Assembly (NCBI RefSeq): GCF_900102055.1
Contig: NZ_FNBA01000001.1
Span: forward strand, 1,141,085-1,205,084
Direction: 5' to 3'
Source of the DNA: Ulvibacter litoralis
GTDB taxonomy: Bacteria > Bacteroidota > Bacteroidia > Flavobacteriales > Flavobacteriaceae
DNA: 64,000 bases
Of the stretch, positions 19,269-29,717 are shown piece by piece; position 1 is the first letter of the stretch; every line of letters starts with the position of its first letter. The position numbers and the translations under genes were made by a program. The notes beneath the pieces are model-generated. The model saw only the letters and a list, made by a program, of their open reading frames with translations, searched no databases and was not told the origin of the DNA.

Positions 19269-22247
19269 ATGAAACAAAAAAACTCTACTCGCAGGACCTT
19301 CCTGTTTTTATTATTTCTGTTTCCATGTTTAGTGTTTGCACAAACCTCGCTAAAAGGAAAGATTCTTGATAAAAACGGAGACACTGTCCCCTTTGCCAAT
19401 GTAATTGAAAAAGGAACCACTAACGGAACGACAACAGATATTGATGGTAAGTTTACCATTGACGTTCCCAATTTGCCCGCAACTTTAGTGTTTTCATCTT
19501 TAGGTTACGAAACAGTTGAACAAGTAGTAAATACAGCTGCTCCAATGACTATTAATTTTGTTGAGTCTGCTCAGGCTCTTGACGAAGTAGTCGTAACAGG
19601 GCTAGCAACCTCAGTAAAAAGATCAAACTCTGCAAATGCTGTTGCTTCCATATCTGCTGAAGATATTTCAGGAAGAACACCTCCTCAAACGTTAGATGGA
19701 GCTTTGGCAGGGAAATTTGCAGGAGCACTGGTAACAAAAAGTTCTGGAGCTCCCGGTGGTGGAATTTCAGTGAAACTTAGAGGGGTAACCTCGATAAATG
19801 GTAACTCACAGCCGTTATATATCGTAGATGGTGTTTATGTAAATAATAGTAGTGTTTCGGCAGCAGGATTGAATGCTGTTTCTGGTGCTGCTTCAGGAGG
19901 AAATCCTTCAAGTCAAGACAACCCTTCAAATCGTATAGCAGATATTAATCCAGATGATATTGAAAGTATAGAAGTGCTTAAGGGTGCATCTGCCGCTGCA
20001 ATTTATGGATCTCGTGCTGCTGCAGGGGTTATTTTAATAACAACCAAAAAAGGAAAACGTGGTGAAACAAAAGTTTCTTTGTCTCAAGAAGTTGGTTTTA
20101 ATACCATGTTGAATCCTTTAGGGCAACGAACTTATACTCGTGACATTGCTGAAGCTGCTTTTGGGCCAGGAAATGGCGCATTGTTTGCTGAAGCACAAGC
20201 AAACGGAACCTTAACAAATTTTGAAAAAGAGATTTATGGTGAAGAAGGCTTTATTAATAACACAAGTGTTAATGTGTCTGGAGGTTCTGAAAATACATCC
20301 TTTTATGCAGGGTTTTCTAATAGTGAAGAAGATGGTATTGTGAAAAATACGGGTTATAATAGAAAATCGGTTCGTTTAAATGTTGAGCATAAGTTTTTAG
20401 ATAAACGTGCGAAAATTTCTGTTAGCAGTAATTACATTAACTCAAATGCGGACAGAGGGTTTTTTAACAATGATAATACAGGGACCACAATAGGGGTGTC
20501 TTTAACATCTACACCACCTTGGGCACAATTGTTTCCTGATGAAAATGGAAATTATCCAGACAACCCTTATGGAGGGTCTAACCCGCTTCAAACAAGAGAT
20601 TTAATTACAAACAGAGAAACAGTTAATAGATTTATTACTGGGGCGACTCTTGATTTTAATATATATGATGCTGAAAATTCTAGTTTGAAATTACAATTAC
20701 GCGCAGGTGTCGATTACTATCAATTGGTTACTAAAGCTATTTTTCCGAAGGAACTTCAATTTCAGAAGATTTCAAATGGAGGGCTTAATGGTTTAAGTGC
20801 ATTAGGTTCAGCTGAAAATAAAGATGCGAATTATTCTGCATTTTTAGTACACGACTTTAATACTGATAATGATCTTGCGTTTACTACTCAAGTGGGTATT
20901 ACAAAACAAACGTTTAGTGTTAACATCGTACGAAACATTGCAACAAATTTAATTGGTACTGAAACAAATTTAGACCAATCTGGAAATGTTAGTGTTTCTC
21001 AAAACAGATTAGAACAAGAAGATGCTGGTTTTTTCGCTCAAGAAGAAATTAATTATCAAAATAAATTTATTGCTACCTTAGGGGTTAGAGGTGACAAATC
21101 TTCTAATAACGGAGATGCAAATAAATTGTTTTATTATCCGAAAGCGTCATTAGCAGTTAACTTCCATGAATTTGATTTTTGGAACAATTTTGAAACGATG
21201 AATCAATTTAAAATTAGAGGAGCTTATGGAGAAGCTGGGAACTTTGCACCAAACGGAGCATTATTTACAGCTTATGGGAGTTCTTTAATTGATGGTTTAC
21301 CAGGAATTGTAGTTCCAGTAACGCTTGGAGATCCTACAATTGTACCTGAGCGTCAAAAGGAATTAGAATTTGGGGTAGATGCTGGCTTTTTTAACAATAG
21401 ATTAAATTTAGAAGCAACGTATTACAACAAAAACGTAGACGATTTAGTACTTCTTGCAAATAATGAGCCTTCTTCAGGTTTTGGAAGCAGATGGGCTAAC
21501 TCTGGTAACCTTGAAAACAGAGGGATTGAACTTTCGTTAAATGCTGATGTTGTAAGAAGCGATAACTTTAACTGGAGTACAACTATTTTATATTTTAAAA
21601 ACGAATCTGAAATAACTCGTTTGGATGTAGAGCCATTTAATCTTGGTGGATTCGGACAAGGATTGGGTACTTTTAGAATTGAAGAAGGAGAAAGTGCTAC
21701 CCAAATTGTAGGGAACAATGCTGATGGTGATTTGGTAGTTTTAGGAAATGCAGAGCCAGATTTTCAAATGACTTTTACAAATAACTTTAATTATAAAAAC
21801 TTTGATTTATCATTTTTATGGCACTGGAAAAAAGGAGGAGATAATATCAACTTATCAAGCCTTTTAACAGATTTTGGACAAACTAGTTTCGACTATGATG
21901 GTACAAACCTCGATCCAAGTGGTGCTATGTCGAATGGAGATTATAGAGTAAATGCTTTCCTTTCTGGAAACGCAACGCCATTCGTTGAAGATGCTTCCTA
22001 TTTAAGATTACGTGAAATTGGATTGTTTTATACGGTTCCAAGTAAGTTAATTAAATCAGCATTTAAAGATTATGTATCTAATTTTAAAATTGGATTTTCA
22101 GGAAATAACTTAATCAACATTTTTGATTATAACAGTTACGATCCTGAGGTTTCGAATTTTGGCTCTAATGGGTTGTCTTCAGGAGTTGAAGTAACACCAT
22201 TCCCATCTTCGAAGCGTTACTTATTTCATTTAGCGGTTGATTTTTAA
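19269..22247 (+). CDS. SusC/RagA-like TonB-dependent receptor
   Basis: A 992-residue outer-membrane transporter. A signal peptide (ending VFAQ) leads into a CarboxypepD_reg-like domain (about 26-105: LKGKILDKNGDTVPFANV, FSSLGYETV). A TonB-box-like LDEVVVTG, a plug with the SusC signature SVKLRGVTSINGNSQPLYIVDG and IESIEVLKGASAAAIYGSRAA, and a long barrel follow. The SusD gene starts 17 nt after the stop. Together they should form a lidded importer of oligosaccharides or peptides. No glycoside hydrolase, sulfatase or regulator is adjacent, so the substrate is unknown; orphan pairs like this often handle peptides or other oligomers. Confidence 0.93.
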   Translation: MKQKNSTRRTFLFLLFLFPCLVFAQTSLKGKILDKNGDTVPFANVIEKGTTNGTTTDIDGKFTIDVPNLPATLVFSSLGYETVEQVVNTAAPMTINFVESAQALDEVVVTGLATSVKRSNSANAVASISAEDISGRTPPQTLDGALAGKFAGALVTKSSGAPGGGISVKLRGVTSINGNSQPLYIVDGVYVNNSSVSAAGLNAVSGAASGGNPSSQDNPSNRIADINPDDIESIEVLKGASAAAIYGSRAAAGVILITTKKGKRGETKVSLSQEVGFNTMLNPLGQRTYTRDIAEAAFGPGNGALFAEAQANGTLTNFEKEIYGEEGFINNTSVNVSGGSENTSFYAGFSNSEEDGIVKNTGYNRKSVRLNVEHKFLDKRAKISVSSNYINSNADRGFFNNDNTGTTIGVSLTSTPPWAQLFPDENGNYPDNPYGGSNPLQTRDLITNRETVNRFITGATLDFNIYDAENSSLKLQLRAGVDYYQLVTKAIFPKELQFQKISNGGLNGLSALGSAENKDANYSAFLVHDFNTDNDLAFTTQVGITKQTFSVNIVRNIATNLIGTETNLDQSGNVSVSQNRLEQEDAGFFAQEEINYQNKFIATLGVRGDKSSNNGDANKLFYYPKASLAVNFHEFDFWNNFETMNQFKIRGAYGEAGNFAPNGALFTAYGSSLIDGLPGIVVPVTLGDPTIVPERQKELEFGVDAGFFNNRLNLEATYYNKNVDDLVLLANNEPSSGFGSRWANSGNLENRGIELSLNADVVRSDNFNWSTTILYFKNESEITRLDVEPFNLGGFGQGLGTFRIEEGESATQIVGNNADGDLVVLGNAEPDFQMTFTNNFNYKNFDLSFLWHWKKGGDNINLSSLLTDFGQTSFDYDGTNLDPSGAMSNGDYRVNAFLSGNATPFVEDASYLRLREIGLFYTVPSKLIKSAFKDYVSNFKIGFSGNNLINIFDYNSYDPEVSNFGSNGLSSGVEVTPFPSSKRYLFHLAVDF

Positions 22248-22263
22248 TATTAAAAAGAAGAAT

Positions 22264-23601
22264 ATGAAAAACATAAAAATATATTTAGTTGCAGTTTTGA
22301 TTGGTTTGGTCACAGTTTCTTGTGAGGTCGAAGACGGTCAAAACTTAAATGGACCCACAACAGATTCTGTATCATCAGATTTGTCAAGAGGTGAATTAGA
22401 CGTAGCCATGGCTGGAGCTTTGTCGGACATGAGAGTGTTTTTAGGTACTCAAGTGGATGCACAAGCAGTTGCCGGACGTGAATATTGGAGATTTCAAAGT
22501 TCCGATCCACGATGGACAGGAGATTTATTAACTGGAATTTTAGATAATAATACCTTTTATACTACAAACCCTTATGCTTCAAGATATGCTACAATAAAGG
22601 ATATTAATCTTTTATTGGAAGGATTGGAAAATACGACTGCAGATTTTAGTGCGGAAGAAATAGCAGCATCGAAAGGTTTTGCAAATACTTTAAAAGCGCA
22701 TGAGCTTTTAATGGTATTAAATCAGCAGTATCAAAACGGAATTAGGATTGATGTTTCTGACCCGGATAATTTAGGGGAGTTTGTAGATTATAATACAGCA
22801 TTAACAGAAGTATTTAACTTACTATCTAGTGCAGCATCCGACTTGTCAAATGGAGGGGGAAGCTTCCCGTTTATGGTGCCTTCAGGATTTGCTAGCGTAG
22901 CAACTCCTTCTAGTTTTTTAACTTTCAACAGAGCCTTAGCAGCTCGTGTGGAAGTTTACAGAGGGAACTATGCCTCTGCGAATTCGTTACTTCAAAATTC
23001 ATTTATGGATTTAGCTGGAGATTTATACAATGGTGTTTATTATAGTTTTTCACTTACGGGAGCAGATCTTCCTAATCCATTGTTTTTCTCTTTAAACGCT
23101 TCAGGAGCAAATGCTAGAATAGTGCACCCTTCTTTTATAGAAGATGCTGAAGCTAACGATGCTCGTTTAAGTAAAGCCGTGGAGAGAATGATTGATGATG
23201 GTAATGGAAATATGGTCCCAAACCCTTTAACGCAATCTAATCTAACAGGTTTTTACGATGTATTCATTTATGAAAGCAATATAGACCCTGTCGCTATTAT
23301 TAGAAATGAAGAGTTAATTTTGTTGTATGCTGAAGCAAATCATATTTCAAGCCCTTCAACTGCTGTAAGCGCTATAAATGTCATTAGAAATGCTGCAGGA
23401 ATTGGACCTTACACAGGAGGTACTTCTCCAGCAGAATTAGTGAATGAAATTTTAACGCAAAGAAGATATTCTCTTTTTGCTGAAGGAGGACATCGTTGGA
23501 TTGATTTAAGACGTTTCAACAGGTTAAATGAATTGCCATTAGACAGATCTGGAGATGGAACTTTTGAACAATTTCCAACACCATTAACAGAAAATCAATA
23601 A
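22264..23601 (+). CDS. SusD/RagB-like nutrient-binding lipoprotein
   Basis: A 445-residue surface lipoprotein that caps the SusC barrel and binds the ligand. ATG at 22264 is preferred over 22237 because it gives a lipoprotein signal peptide (MKNIKIYLVAVLIGLVTVSC). The helical TPR-like scaffold typical of SusD is suggested by regular helices. The C-terminal family signature is clear: ILTQRRYSLFAEGGHRWIDL, with the preceding EELILLYAEANH and AINVIRNAAG. At 445 residues it is shorter than most SusD proteins (about 500-600). Cotranscribed with the SusC gene; a strong hairpin follows. Confidence 0.92.
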   Translation: MKNIKIYLVAVLIGLVTVSCEVEDGQNLNGPTTDSVSSDLSRGELDVAMAGALSDMRVFLGTQVDAQAVAGREYWRFQSSDPRWTGDLLTGILDNNTFYTTNPYASRYATIKDINLLLEGLENTTADFSAEEIAASKGFANTLKAHELLMVLNQQYQNGIRIDVSDPDNLGEFVDYNTALTEVFNLLSSAASDLSNGGGSFPFMVPSGFASVATPSSFLTFNRALAARVEVYRGNYASANSLLQNSFMDLAGDLYNGVYYSFSLTGADLPNPLFFSLNASGANARIVHPSFIEDAEANDARLSKAVERMIDDGNGNMVPNPLTQSNLTGFYDVFIYESNIDPVAIIRNEELILLYAEANHISSPSTAVSAINVIRNAAGIGPYTGGTSPAELVNEILTQRRYSLFAEGGHRWIDLRRFNRLNELPLDRSGDGTFEQFPTPLTENQ

Positions 23602-23625
23602 TCAATTATAATTAGTACCATAATT

Positions 23626-23657
23626 AAAAAACCCTTTCCAGACGGAAAGGGTTTTTT
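23626..23657. terminator. Bidirectional intrinsic terminator
   Basis: Perfect 14 bp stem AAAAAACCCTTTCC/GGAAAGGGTTTTTT with a 4 nt loop, between the convergent SusD and RND genes. Confidence 0.9.
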
Positions 23658-23662
23658 TTATG

Positions 23663-26600
23663 CTATATCGTTTCAGAAACAATAGGTTGTTTTTTTGAAC
23701 CCGATCGCCATTTGTGTATGCGAAGTTTCATTCGATGCACCATGTAAAATAAAACAGGAACAATAATTAACGTAAGGAAAGTAGCTATAATCAATCCATA
23801 AATTACGGTCCAAGCCAAAGGTCCCCAGAAAATTACGTTATCTCCACCCATATATATATTAGGGTCAAACTCTCCAAATAACGAAAAGAAGTCGATGTTA
23901 AAACCAATCGCAAGCGGTATTAACCCAAGTACAGTGGTAATAGCGGTTAACAATACAGGGCGTAAACGTGCTTTTCCTCCTTGAATAATAATGTTTTTAA
24001 CGTCTTCTTTTGGTAATAACGCATCCTCGTCTAAATCAAGTTCTACCGATTTTCGATCGATAAGGAGTTGTGTGTAATCTAGTAATACGACTCCGTTGTT
24101 TACTACAATTCCGGCGAGCGAAATAATCCCCATCATGGTCATCATAATTACGAAAGAAGCACCTGTGATTAAAATACCGCCAAATACACCTATGAAGCTT
24201 AAAAAGATCGCAATCATGATAATCGTTGGTTTTGAAATAGAACCAAATTGGAATACCAAAATGAGCATAATTAACCCTAATCCTGAGAAAAATGCACCCA
24301 TCAAGAAACTCATTTGTTTGTTTTGCTCTTCTATCTGACCAGTATAATCTATAGAAACCCCTTTTGGAAGGTCTTTAAAGTTCGCCATTTCAGTTTGTAT
24401 GTGCGACACAATTGCACCAGCATCAGTATATCCCGGTTTTAACGCTGAATACACAATCACAACTCTTTTTCCATCACGATGCTTTATCGCACTAAAAGAA
24501 GACGTGTTTTTCTCTGTTGTTACTGCGGAAACAGGAACTTCTCTTAATTTTCCAGCACCATCTTTAAATGTTATATTTTGATTAAAGAGCGCACTTTTGT
24601 TGTATTTATTATCCTCGTTGAAGCGAACGTAAATATCAAAATCGTCTCCATTCTCTTTATAAACACCCGCTTTTTCACCGAATAAAGATCTTCGTAATTG
24701 ATTTCCGACCTGTCCCGCAGAAACACCAAGTGCTCCAGCTTTTTCACGATCTACCACCACTTGCATGGCAGGTTTTCCTTTGTTAACGTCTATTTTAAGC
24801 TCTTCAATTCCGGCAATGTTACGAGAGTTAATGAAACTACGCATTCTTTCAGCAGTTTGAATAAGCTCGTCATAATCTTCTCCTTCAATCTCTATGTTGA
24901 TTGGGTAACCAGCTGGTGGCCCAGCAGCATCTTTTTCAACAGAAATAGCAACTCCAGGATAAATTCCAGAAAGTTCAGATTGTACGCGTTGACGTAAGAC
25001 TTCAGAATCTTTTCCTCTACGTTCTTTGTATTCACGCATGGTAGCTGTAATCTTAGCTTTGTGTGGCATTTCAGCAGAAGATCCTCCGTCAGTTTGCGGA
25101 TTTCCAGCACCTTCACCCACTTGTGATACAGCAGATTCGACCAAGAAATTACGTCCGTTATCTACGTATTCACTGTCGTTAATTATACCGTACACACGTT
25201 GTTCTATCTCTTTCGTGATTGCATTTGTTTTTTGAATATCGGTTCCTTGAGGATATTCTATGTAAACAATAATCTGGTTGGGTTTGTTGTCTGGGAAAAA
25301 CTCAATGTTGGTTCGCTGACTCGCAACAGAGGCGCCAAACAATCCGAAGACTACAAAAAGTAATAAAAATGTCCCTACAACAAAAATAATAGGTTTGTAG
25401 CCAGATAAAGCAAATTCTAAAAAGGCTTTGTATTTGTTTTCTAACCAAACTAATGTATTTCTTTGGAAGTAATTAGCCCAATTTTTTAGTACATATCTAT
25501 AGATCCAAAAGTTAGCAGCAACAACTAGCATTAGTGTTCCTAAACCTCTTAATGAACCTCCAAATAAAAGAATAAGGATTCCAGGAACTCCTAGAAGTAA
25601 TGAGAGTCTAATTAGTTGTTTTCTCGTCAGTGCTTTTTCGTTTATGTCCATAAAACGAGACACTAACATAGAATTAAAAAGGATGGCAACAAAGAGTGAA
25701 GATCCTAATACAACAGATAGTGTAATAGGGAAATAAATCATAAACTCACCCATCATTCCTGGCCACATTCCTAACGGGACAAAAGCCGCCACAGTAGTAA
25801 GTGTAGAGATAATAATAGGATAGGCAATTTCTCCAATTCCTTTTTTCGCTGCTTCAATACGTGTCATTCCTTCCTCTTCCATGAGGCGATATACGTTTTC
25901 AACCACTACAATACCATTATCAACCAACATTCCTAGTCCCATAATAAGACCAAATAGAATCATGGTGTTTAATGTGTAGCCTAATGCCGAAAGAATCATA
26001 AACGACATGAACATGGACATCGGAATTGCAAACCCGACAAACAATGCATTTCTAAATCCTAAGAAAAACATCAATACTGTCACCACTAGGATAATCCCGA
26101 AAATGATATTGTTTACAAGATCATCTACTTGATTGATTGTTTTTTCAGATTGATCGTTTGCAATGGTCACGGTTACATCTGGAGGAAATACATTGGCGAT
26201 TGCATCTTCTTTAATCAATTCGATTTTTCGAGCCGCTTCGACCATGTTTTTTCCAGCTCTCTTTTTAACGTCAAGCATCACCACACTATGTCCGTACTCA
26301 CGTGCATAGGTAGTTTTTTCCTCTTCCTTAAATTTTATAGTCGCTAGGTCTTTTAGATATACAGTTCCGTCACTTGATTTTACAACAAAGTTTTCAAGCT
26401 CAGACGGCTTACTAATTTCACCCAAAATACGAATGGTTCTACGTTGTCCGCTAGTCACCATATTTCCAGCCGACATCGTCATGTTTTCATTTCGGATGGT
26501 GTTTATAATATCGTCAAAACTAACACTAGCCGCCATCATTTTGTAGATATCTACCGCAACTTCAACTTCTTTGTCTTGCGCTCCACGAATATCAGCTTGT

Positions 26601-27160
26601 TTAATTTCTGGAAGGTCTTCAATTTCATCTTGAAGGTATTCAGCAAATTCTTTTAGCTTTTCAACCGTATAGTTACCAGAAATATTAATGTTACTAATCG
26701 GTGTTTCTTCTGAAAGATTTAAGTCAAATACATTCGGTTCAACCTTGGCGCCATTAAACGTAGGCCAATCTTCACCTGCTTTTTCAGAATCTACTTCGTC
26801 TTTAACTTTCTGTTTTGCAGCTTCCACTTGAATGTCGTCATCAAATTCTACAGTAATAATACCGTAATCTTCTTGCGAGGTTGAAGTGATTTCAGAAACA
26901 CCACTAATGTTTTTTAATTTGTCTTCCAAAGGATCGACAATAAGGCGCTCTATATCTTCGGCAGTATTTCCAGGATAAGGAATACTAACATATATTTTAG
27001 TTTCTTTTATTTCTGGGAAACTTTCACGTGGCATGCTAAAATATGCCGAAAGACCTAAAAATAGAATAATACCAATGATTACGTAAATGGTTGTTTTGTT
27101 GTCAATTGCCCACGACGACAAAGCAAACTCCTTGTTTACACTTTTTTGTTTCTTACTCAT
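23663..27160 (-). CDS. RND efflux pump inner-membrane subunit
   Basis: A 1165-residue proton-driven exporter of the AcrB/HAE-RND type, somewhat longer than the usual 1020-1060. One helix near the N-terminus, a large porter domain (VSIPYPGNTAEDIERL), a block of helices (about 340-560), a second porter domain and a final helix block are visible. In helix 4 the proton-relay motif reads LVDNGIVVVENV, so the first Asp is kept while the second (AcrB Asp408) is Asn. A helical insertion around 510-600 explains part of the extra length. It overlaps the upstream fusion-protein gene by 8 nt and closes the operon tetR-tolC-MFP-RND. Substrates unknown; a drug or bile-type amphiphile is likelier than a metal. 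Confidence 0.92.
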   Translation of the reverse strand: MSKKQKSVNKEFALSSWAIDNKTTIYVIIGIILFLGLSAYFSMPRESFPEIKETKIYVSIPYPGNTAEDIERLIVDPLEDKLKNISGVSEITSTSQEDYGIITVEFDDDIQVEAAKQKVKDEVDSEKAGEDWPTFNGAKVEPNVFDLNLSEETPISNINISGNYTVEKLKEFAEYLQDEIEDLPEIKQADIRGAQDKEVEVAVDIYKMMAASVSFDDIINTIRNENMTMSAGNMVTSGQRRTIRILGEISKPSELENFVVKSSDGTVYLKDLATIKFKEEEKTTYAREYGHSVVMLDVKKRAGKNMVEAARKIELIKEDAIANVFPPDVTVTIANDQSEKTINQVDDLVNNIIFGIILVVTVLMFFLGFRNALFVGFAIPMSMFMSFMILSALGYTLNTMILFGLIMGLGMLVDNGIVVVENVYRLMEEEGMTRIEAAKKGIGEIAYPIIISTLTTVAAFVPLGMWPGMMGEFMIYFPITLSVVLGSSLFVAILFNSMLVSRFMDINEKALTRKQLIRLSLLLGVPGILILLFGGSLRGLGTLMLVVAANFWIYRYVLKNWANYFQRNTLVWLENKYKAFLEFALSGYKPIIFVVGTFLLLFVVFGLFGASVASQRTNIEFFPDNKPNQIIVYIEYPQGTDIQKTNAITKEIEQRVYGIINDSEYVDNGRNFLVESAVSQVGEGAGNPQTDGGSSAEMPHKAKITATMREYKERRGKDSEVLRQRVQSELSGIYPGVAISVEKDAAGPPAGYPINIEIEGEDYDELIQTAERMRSFINSRNIAGIEELKIDVNKGKPAMQVVVDREKAGALGVSAGQVGNQLRRSLFGEKAGVYKENGDDFDIYVRFNEDNKYNKSALFNQNITFKDGAGKLREVPVSAVTTEKNTSSFSAIKHRDGKRVVIVYSALKPGYTDAGAIVSHIQTEMANFKDLPKGVSIDYTGQIEEQNKQMSFLMGAFFSGLGLIMLILVFQFGSISKPTIIMIAIFLSFIGVFGGILITGASFVIMMTMMGIISLAGIVVNNGVVLLDYTQLLIDRKSVELDLDEDALLPKEDVKNIIIQGGKARLRPVLLTAITTVLGLIPLAIGFNIDFFSLFGEFDPNIYMGGDNVIFWGPLAWTVIYGLIIATFLTLIIVPVLFYMVHRMKLRIHKWRSGSKKQPIVSETI

Positions 27161-28331
27161 CGTTGTTTACGCTTAAAATTTTAACGGTCTGTCCTTCTTT
27201 TACACTACGAGCACCTTCACTAATAATTGTGTCTCCTTTCGAGATTCCTGAATTGATTTCAACAAAATCACCTTCCGTTTTACCGGTTACAACAATCTTT
27301 CTGTTTGCCGTTGCTTCGTTAGAATCTCCAGTTCTTGTTGTTACATATACATACTGTTCTCCATCGGCATTTTCAGAAATAACACTTTGCGGAATTAAGA
27401 TCGCTTCTGGATTTGTGTAGTCGTTAATTTTAACCTTAGCCGTTAAATTTGGTTTTATGTTTCCAGCTTTATTTGGAACATTTACTTCTATTTTAAACGT
27501 ACGGTTTCCTGGGTTGATGTAATTTCCAACTTGCGAAACTTTTGTTTGAATCGTTTCGTTTAGTACTGGGAAGTTTACTTCTACTGTTTTTCCAGGAACC
27601 ACATCGGATAAGTAACTTTCAGGAATTTCAACTTCTATGTACATGTCGTTTAAGTTTACCAAACGAAATACTTCCGATTGTCCTGCGGAAACTACAGTTC
27701 CTTGTTCGCTTTTTACATCGTCTATAATTCCTGAAAAAGGAGCTCTAATCGATGTTTTAGCAACTTGTGATCGCATTTGATTGATAGATTTTTGTTGCCC
27801 TTCATAATTCGCTTTCGACTGAAGGTATTCAATTTCGCTACCAATTTTTTGTTCCCACAAACGTTGTTGTCTTTCAAAAGTCGTTTTAGCAAGATTTGCT
27901 TGTACTTCCATTTGTGCGACTTGTTGCGACAAACCACCATCGTCTATAGAAGCAAGTAATTGTCCTTTTGTGACTTTCTGACCTTCTTTTACATATACTC
28001 TAGTTAATAAACCGGAGTATTCTGGGTATAGAATGATATTTTTCTTGGTTTCAACATTTCCTTGTAGCTCTAAGAAGTGATTAAAAGGTTTTTGTTTTGC
28101 TTCAAAAGCTGTTACCAAAGGAAGTTTCTTTACCGTGTCTAATTTGGCAATAGCAACATCTATTTGCTTTATTTTATTGTTGATTTCAATTTGTTCTGCA
28201 ACAATTTCGTTTCTTTTAGTATGTATTGCTTCAAGATTACCTGACTCAATGATTGCATCCAACGATTTTCCATCACCTCCACAAGAGGCAACTGTAATAG
28301 CAGTTAGTAGGATTAGAATTATTTTTTTCAT
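27153..28331 (-). CDS. RND periplasmic adaptor (membrane fusion lipoprotein)
   Basis: A 392-residue HlyD/AcrA-type adaptor linking the RND pump to TolC. ATG at 28331 gives a lipoprotein signal peptide (MKKIILILLTAITVASC), so this start is preferred to the in-frame ATG at 28349. The barrel-sandwich halves are visible (YPEYSGLLTRVYVKEGQKV and IRAPFSGIIDDVKSEQGTV), flanking a coiled-coil hairpin (about 110-170). A beta-barrel and membrane-proximal domain follow (IPQSVISENADGEQYVYV). Overlap of 8 nt with the pump gene indicates translational coupling. Confidence 0.92.
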   Translation of the reverse strand: MKKIILILLTAITVASCGGDGKSLDAIIESGNLEAIHTKRNEIVAEQIEINNKIKQIDVAIAKLDTVKKLPLVTAFEAKQKPFNHFLELQGNVETKKNIILYPEYSGLLTRVYVKEGQKVTKGQLLASIDDGGLSQQVAQMEVQANLAKTTFERQQRLWEQKIGSEIEYLQSKANYEGQQKSINQMRSQVAKTSIRAPFSGIIDDVKSEQGTVVSAGQSEVFRLVNLNDMYIEVEIPESYLSDVVPGKTVEVNFPVLNETIQTKVSQVGNYINPGNRTFKIEVNVPNKAGNIKPNLTAKVKINDYTNPEAILIPQSVISENADGEQYVYVTTRTGDSNEATANRKIVVTGKTEGDFVEINSGISKGDTIISEGARSVKEGQTVKILSVNNDE

Positions 28332-28358
28332 CTGTATGTTTTTTTTCAAGGTAATTAG

Positions 28359-29717
28359 TTAGTTGTTGTTTCTTAGTTGAGGTTTGTTTAATACGGTTTC
28401 TAACGTAGCTTTTGTAGTGATTACGTCAAGCATCGATTGAAAATATTGTTGTTGTGCAGAATATAACTGCGTTTGGGCTTGTCGCAAGTCGAAACTTGTT
28501 GAAAGACCTTCAGTAAATTTGATTTGATTTTTATGTTCAATTCGTTCGGCTAAAGCAATGTTCTTTTTAGAGTTTTCGTAATTCTCTGTTGCAAATTGAT
28601 AATTGCTTTTGGCTGTATTCACTTCTAGTTTTATATTCTGAACTGCTTCGTCTAAGCTCGTTTTTGCCTTTTCAAGGGCAATCTTGGCTTGCTGTGTTTT
28701 CGCACTTCGCATCCCACTACTAAAAATAGGTACGTTTAAGTTAAACCCTAATACAGAAGACTGATACCAAATTTGTTCGTTTTTCAAAAATGAAAACTCC
28801 TCGCTGTTTGCGGCAGTTCCGTAGTTTAAAAAGGCAGATAAAGTTGGTAATGCCTTACTTTTTGCCAATTGCACTTCCAAGTCGCGTTGTTCGGTTAGGT
28901 TGTAAGCAATTTTATAATCTACGTTTTCTTCGATGCTTGAAGTGTCGTCTAGAAGCGTTAAGCTGATGTTTTGCTGTGCTAAGTCGTCTAAGCTGTCTTT
29001 AAATTCAACGTTTTCGTCGGCGTCTATTCCTAGGGAAACATTGAACATTTGTCGTGCTATTGAAGCGCTTCGTTTCGCATTGTTAAGCTGTGACTCAATG
29101 TCTAACAATGTAATTTCTAACTGCTCAACACTTTCTTCTTCAGTAAGACCATTTTCATAAATCTTTCTCGTTTCATAAATATTCTTCTCAAGATTCTTTT
29201 TGTTCTTTTCAAAAATAGCGACCAGTTCTTCAGAAAGGAGTACACTTCCGTAGGCATTAATAACTCCTTTTCTAACTTCTAAGGAGGTTTTTTCCGAAGC
29301 ATTTTCAGAATAATCTAAAAACGCCTTTGCCGCTTTTAAACCAACAAGGTAGCTACCGTCAAAAATTAACTGATTTAACGTAGCGGTGGCAGAAGCACTT
29401 TGTTTTGTTCCAAAAGTTATCGGTACAAACGTACCTGGTGCTCCTCCTGCAATTTCGCCAGGAAGTAATGTTACTGGCTGTTTTAGGTTGTTTGTATAGT
29501 TTACAGCACCGTCAATTTGTGGCAACCCCGAAGCGGTTGTTTCCCATTTTTGTTTTAATGCAATTGCGATGTCTCGACGTGCATTTAAAACAGTATAGTT
29601 GCTGTCTAAAGCAAACTGTATAGCTTCTTCTAAGTTGAAACTATAATTGCCTTTCTGTTGTGCTTTTCCTGCTGTCGAAAAAAGCAAAAGGCAGATGATA
29701 ATTAGTGATTTATGCAT
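28359..29717 (-). CDS. TolC-family outer-membrane efflux protein
   Basis: A 452-residue outer-membrane channel. A signal peptide (ending TAGKAQQ) precedes two OEP repeats, each a long helix-strand-helix: FNLEEAIQFALDSNYTVLNA opens the first; the second contains the conserved LGFNLNVPIFSSGMRSAKTQQA. Long coiled-coil helices rich in Glu, Lys and Ala build the periplasmic tunnel. Its start overlaps the tetR stop by 8 nt and the adaptor gene follows after 27 nt, so it is part of one regulated efflux operon. Confidence 0.92.
   Translation of the reverse strand: MHKSLIIICLLLFSTAGKAQQKGNYSFNLEEAIQFALDSNYTVLNARRDIAIALKQKWETTASGLPQIDGAVNYTNNLKQPVTLLPGEIAGGAPGTFVPITFGTKQSASATATLNQLIFDGSYLVGLKAAKAFLDYSENASEKTSLEVRKGVINAYGSVLLSEELVAIFEKNKKNLEKNIYETRKIYENGLTEEESVEQLEITLLDIESQLNNAKRSASIARQMFNVSLGIDADENVEFKDSLDDLAQQNISLTLLDDTSSIEENVDYKIAYNLTEQRDLEVQLAKSKALPTLSAFLNYGTAANSEEFSFLKNEQIWYQSSVLGFNLNVPIFSSGMRSAKTQQAKIALEKAKTSLDEAVQNIKLEVNTAKSNYQFATENYENSKKNIALAERIEHKNQIKFTEGLSTSFDLRQAQTQLYSAQQQYFQSMLDVITTKATLETVLNKPQLRNNN

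Noticed and set aside
19269-23601. Polysaccharide utilisation locus
   Set aside because: Only SusC and SusD are present; no glycoside hydrolase, lyase, sulfatase or dedicated regulator is adjacent, so a glycan substrate is not supported.
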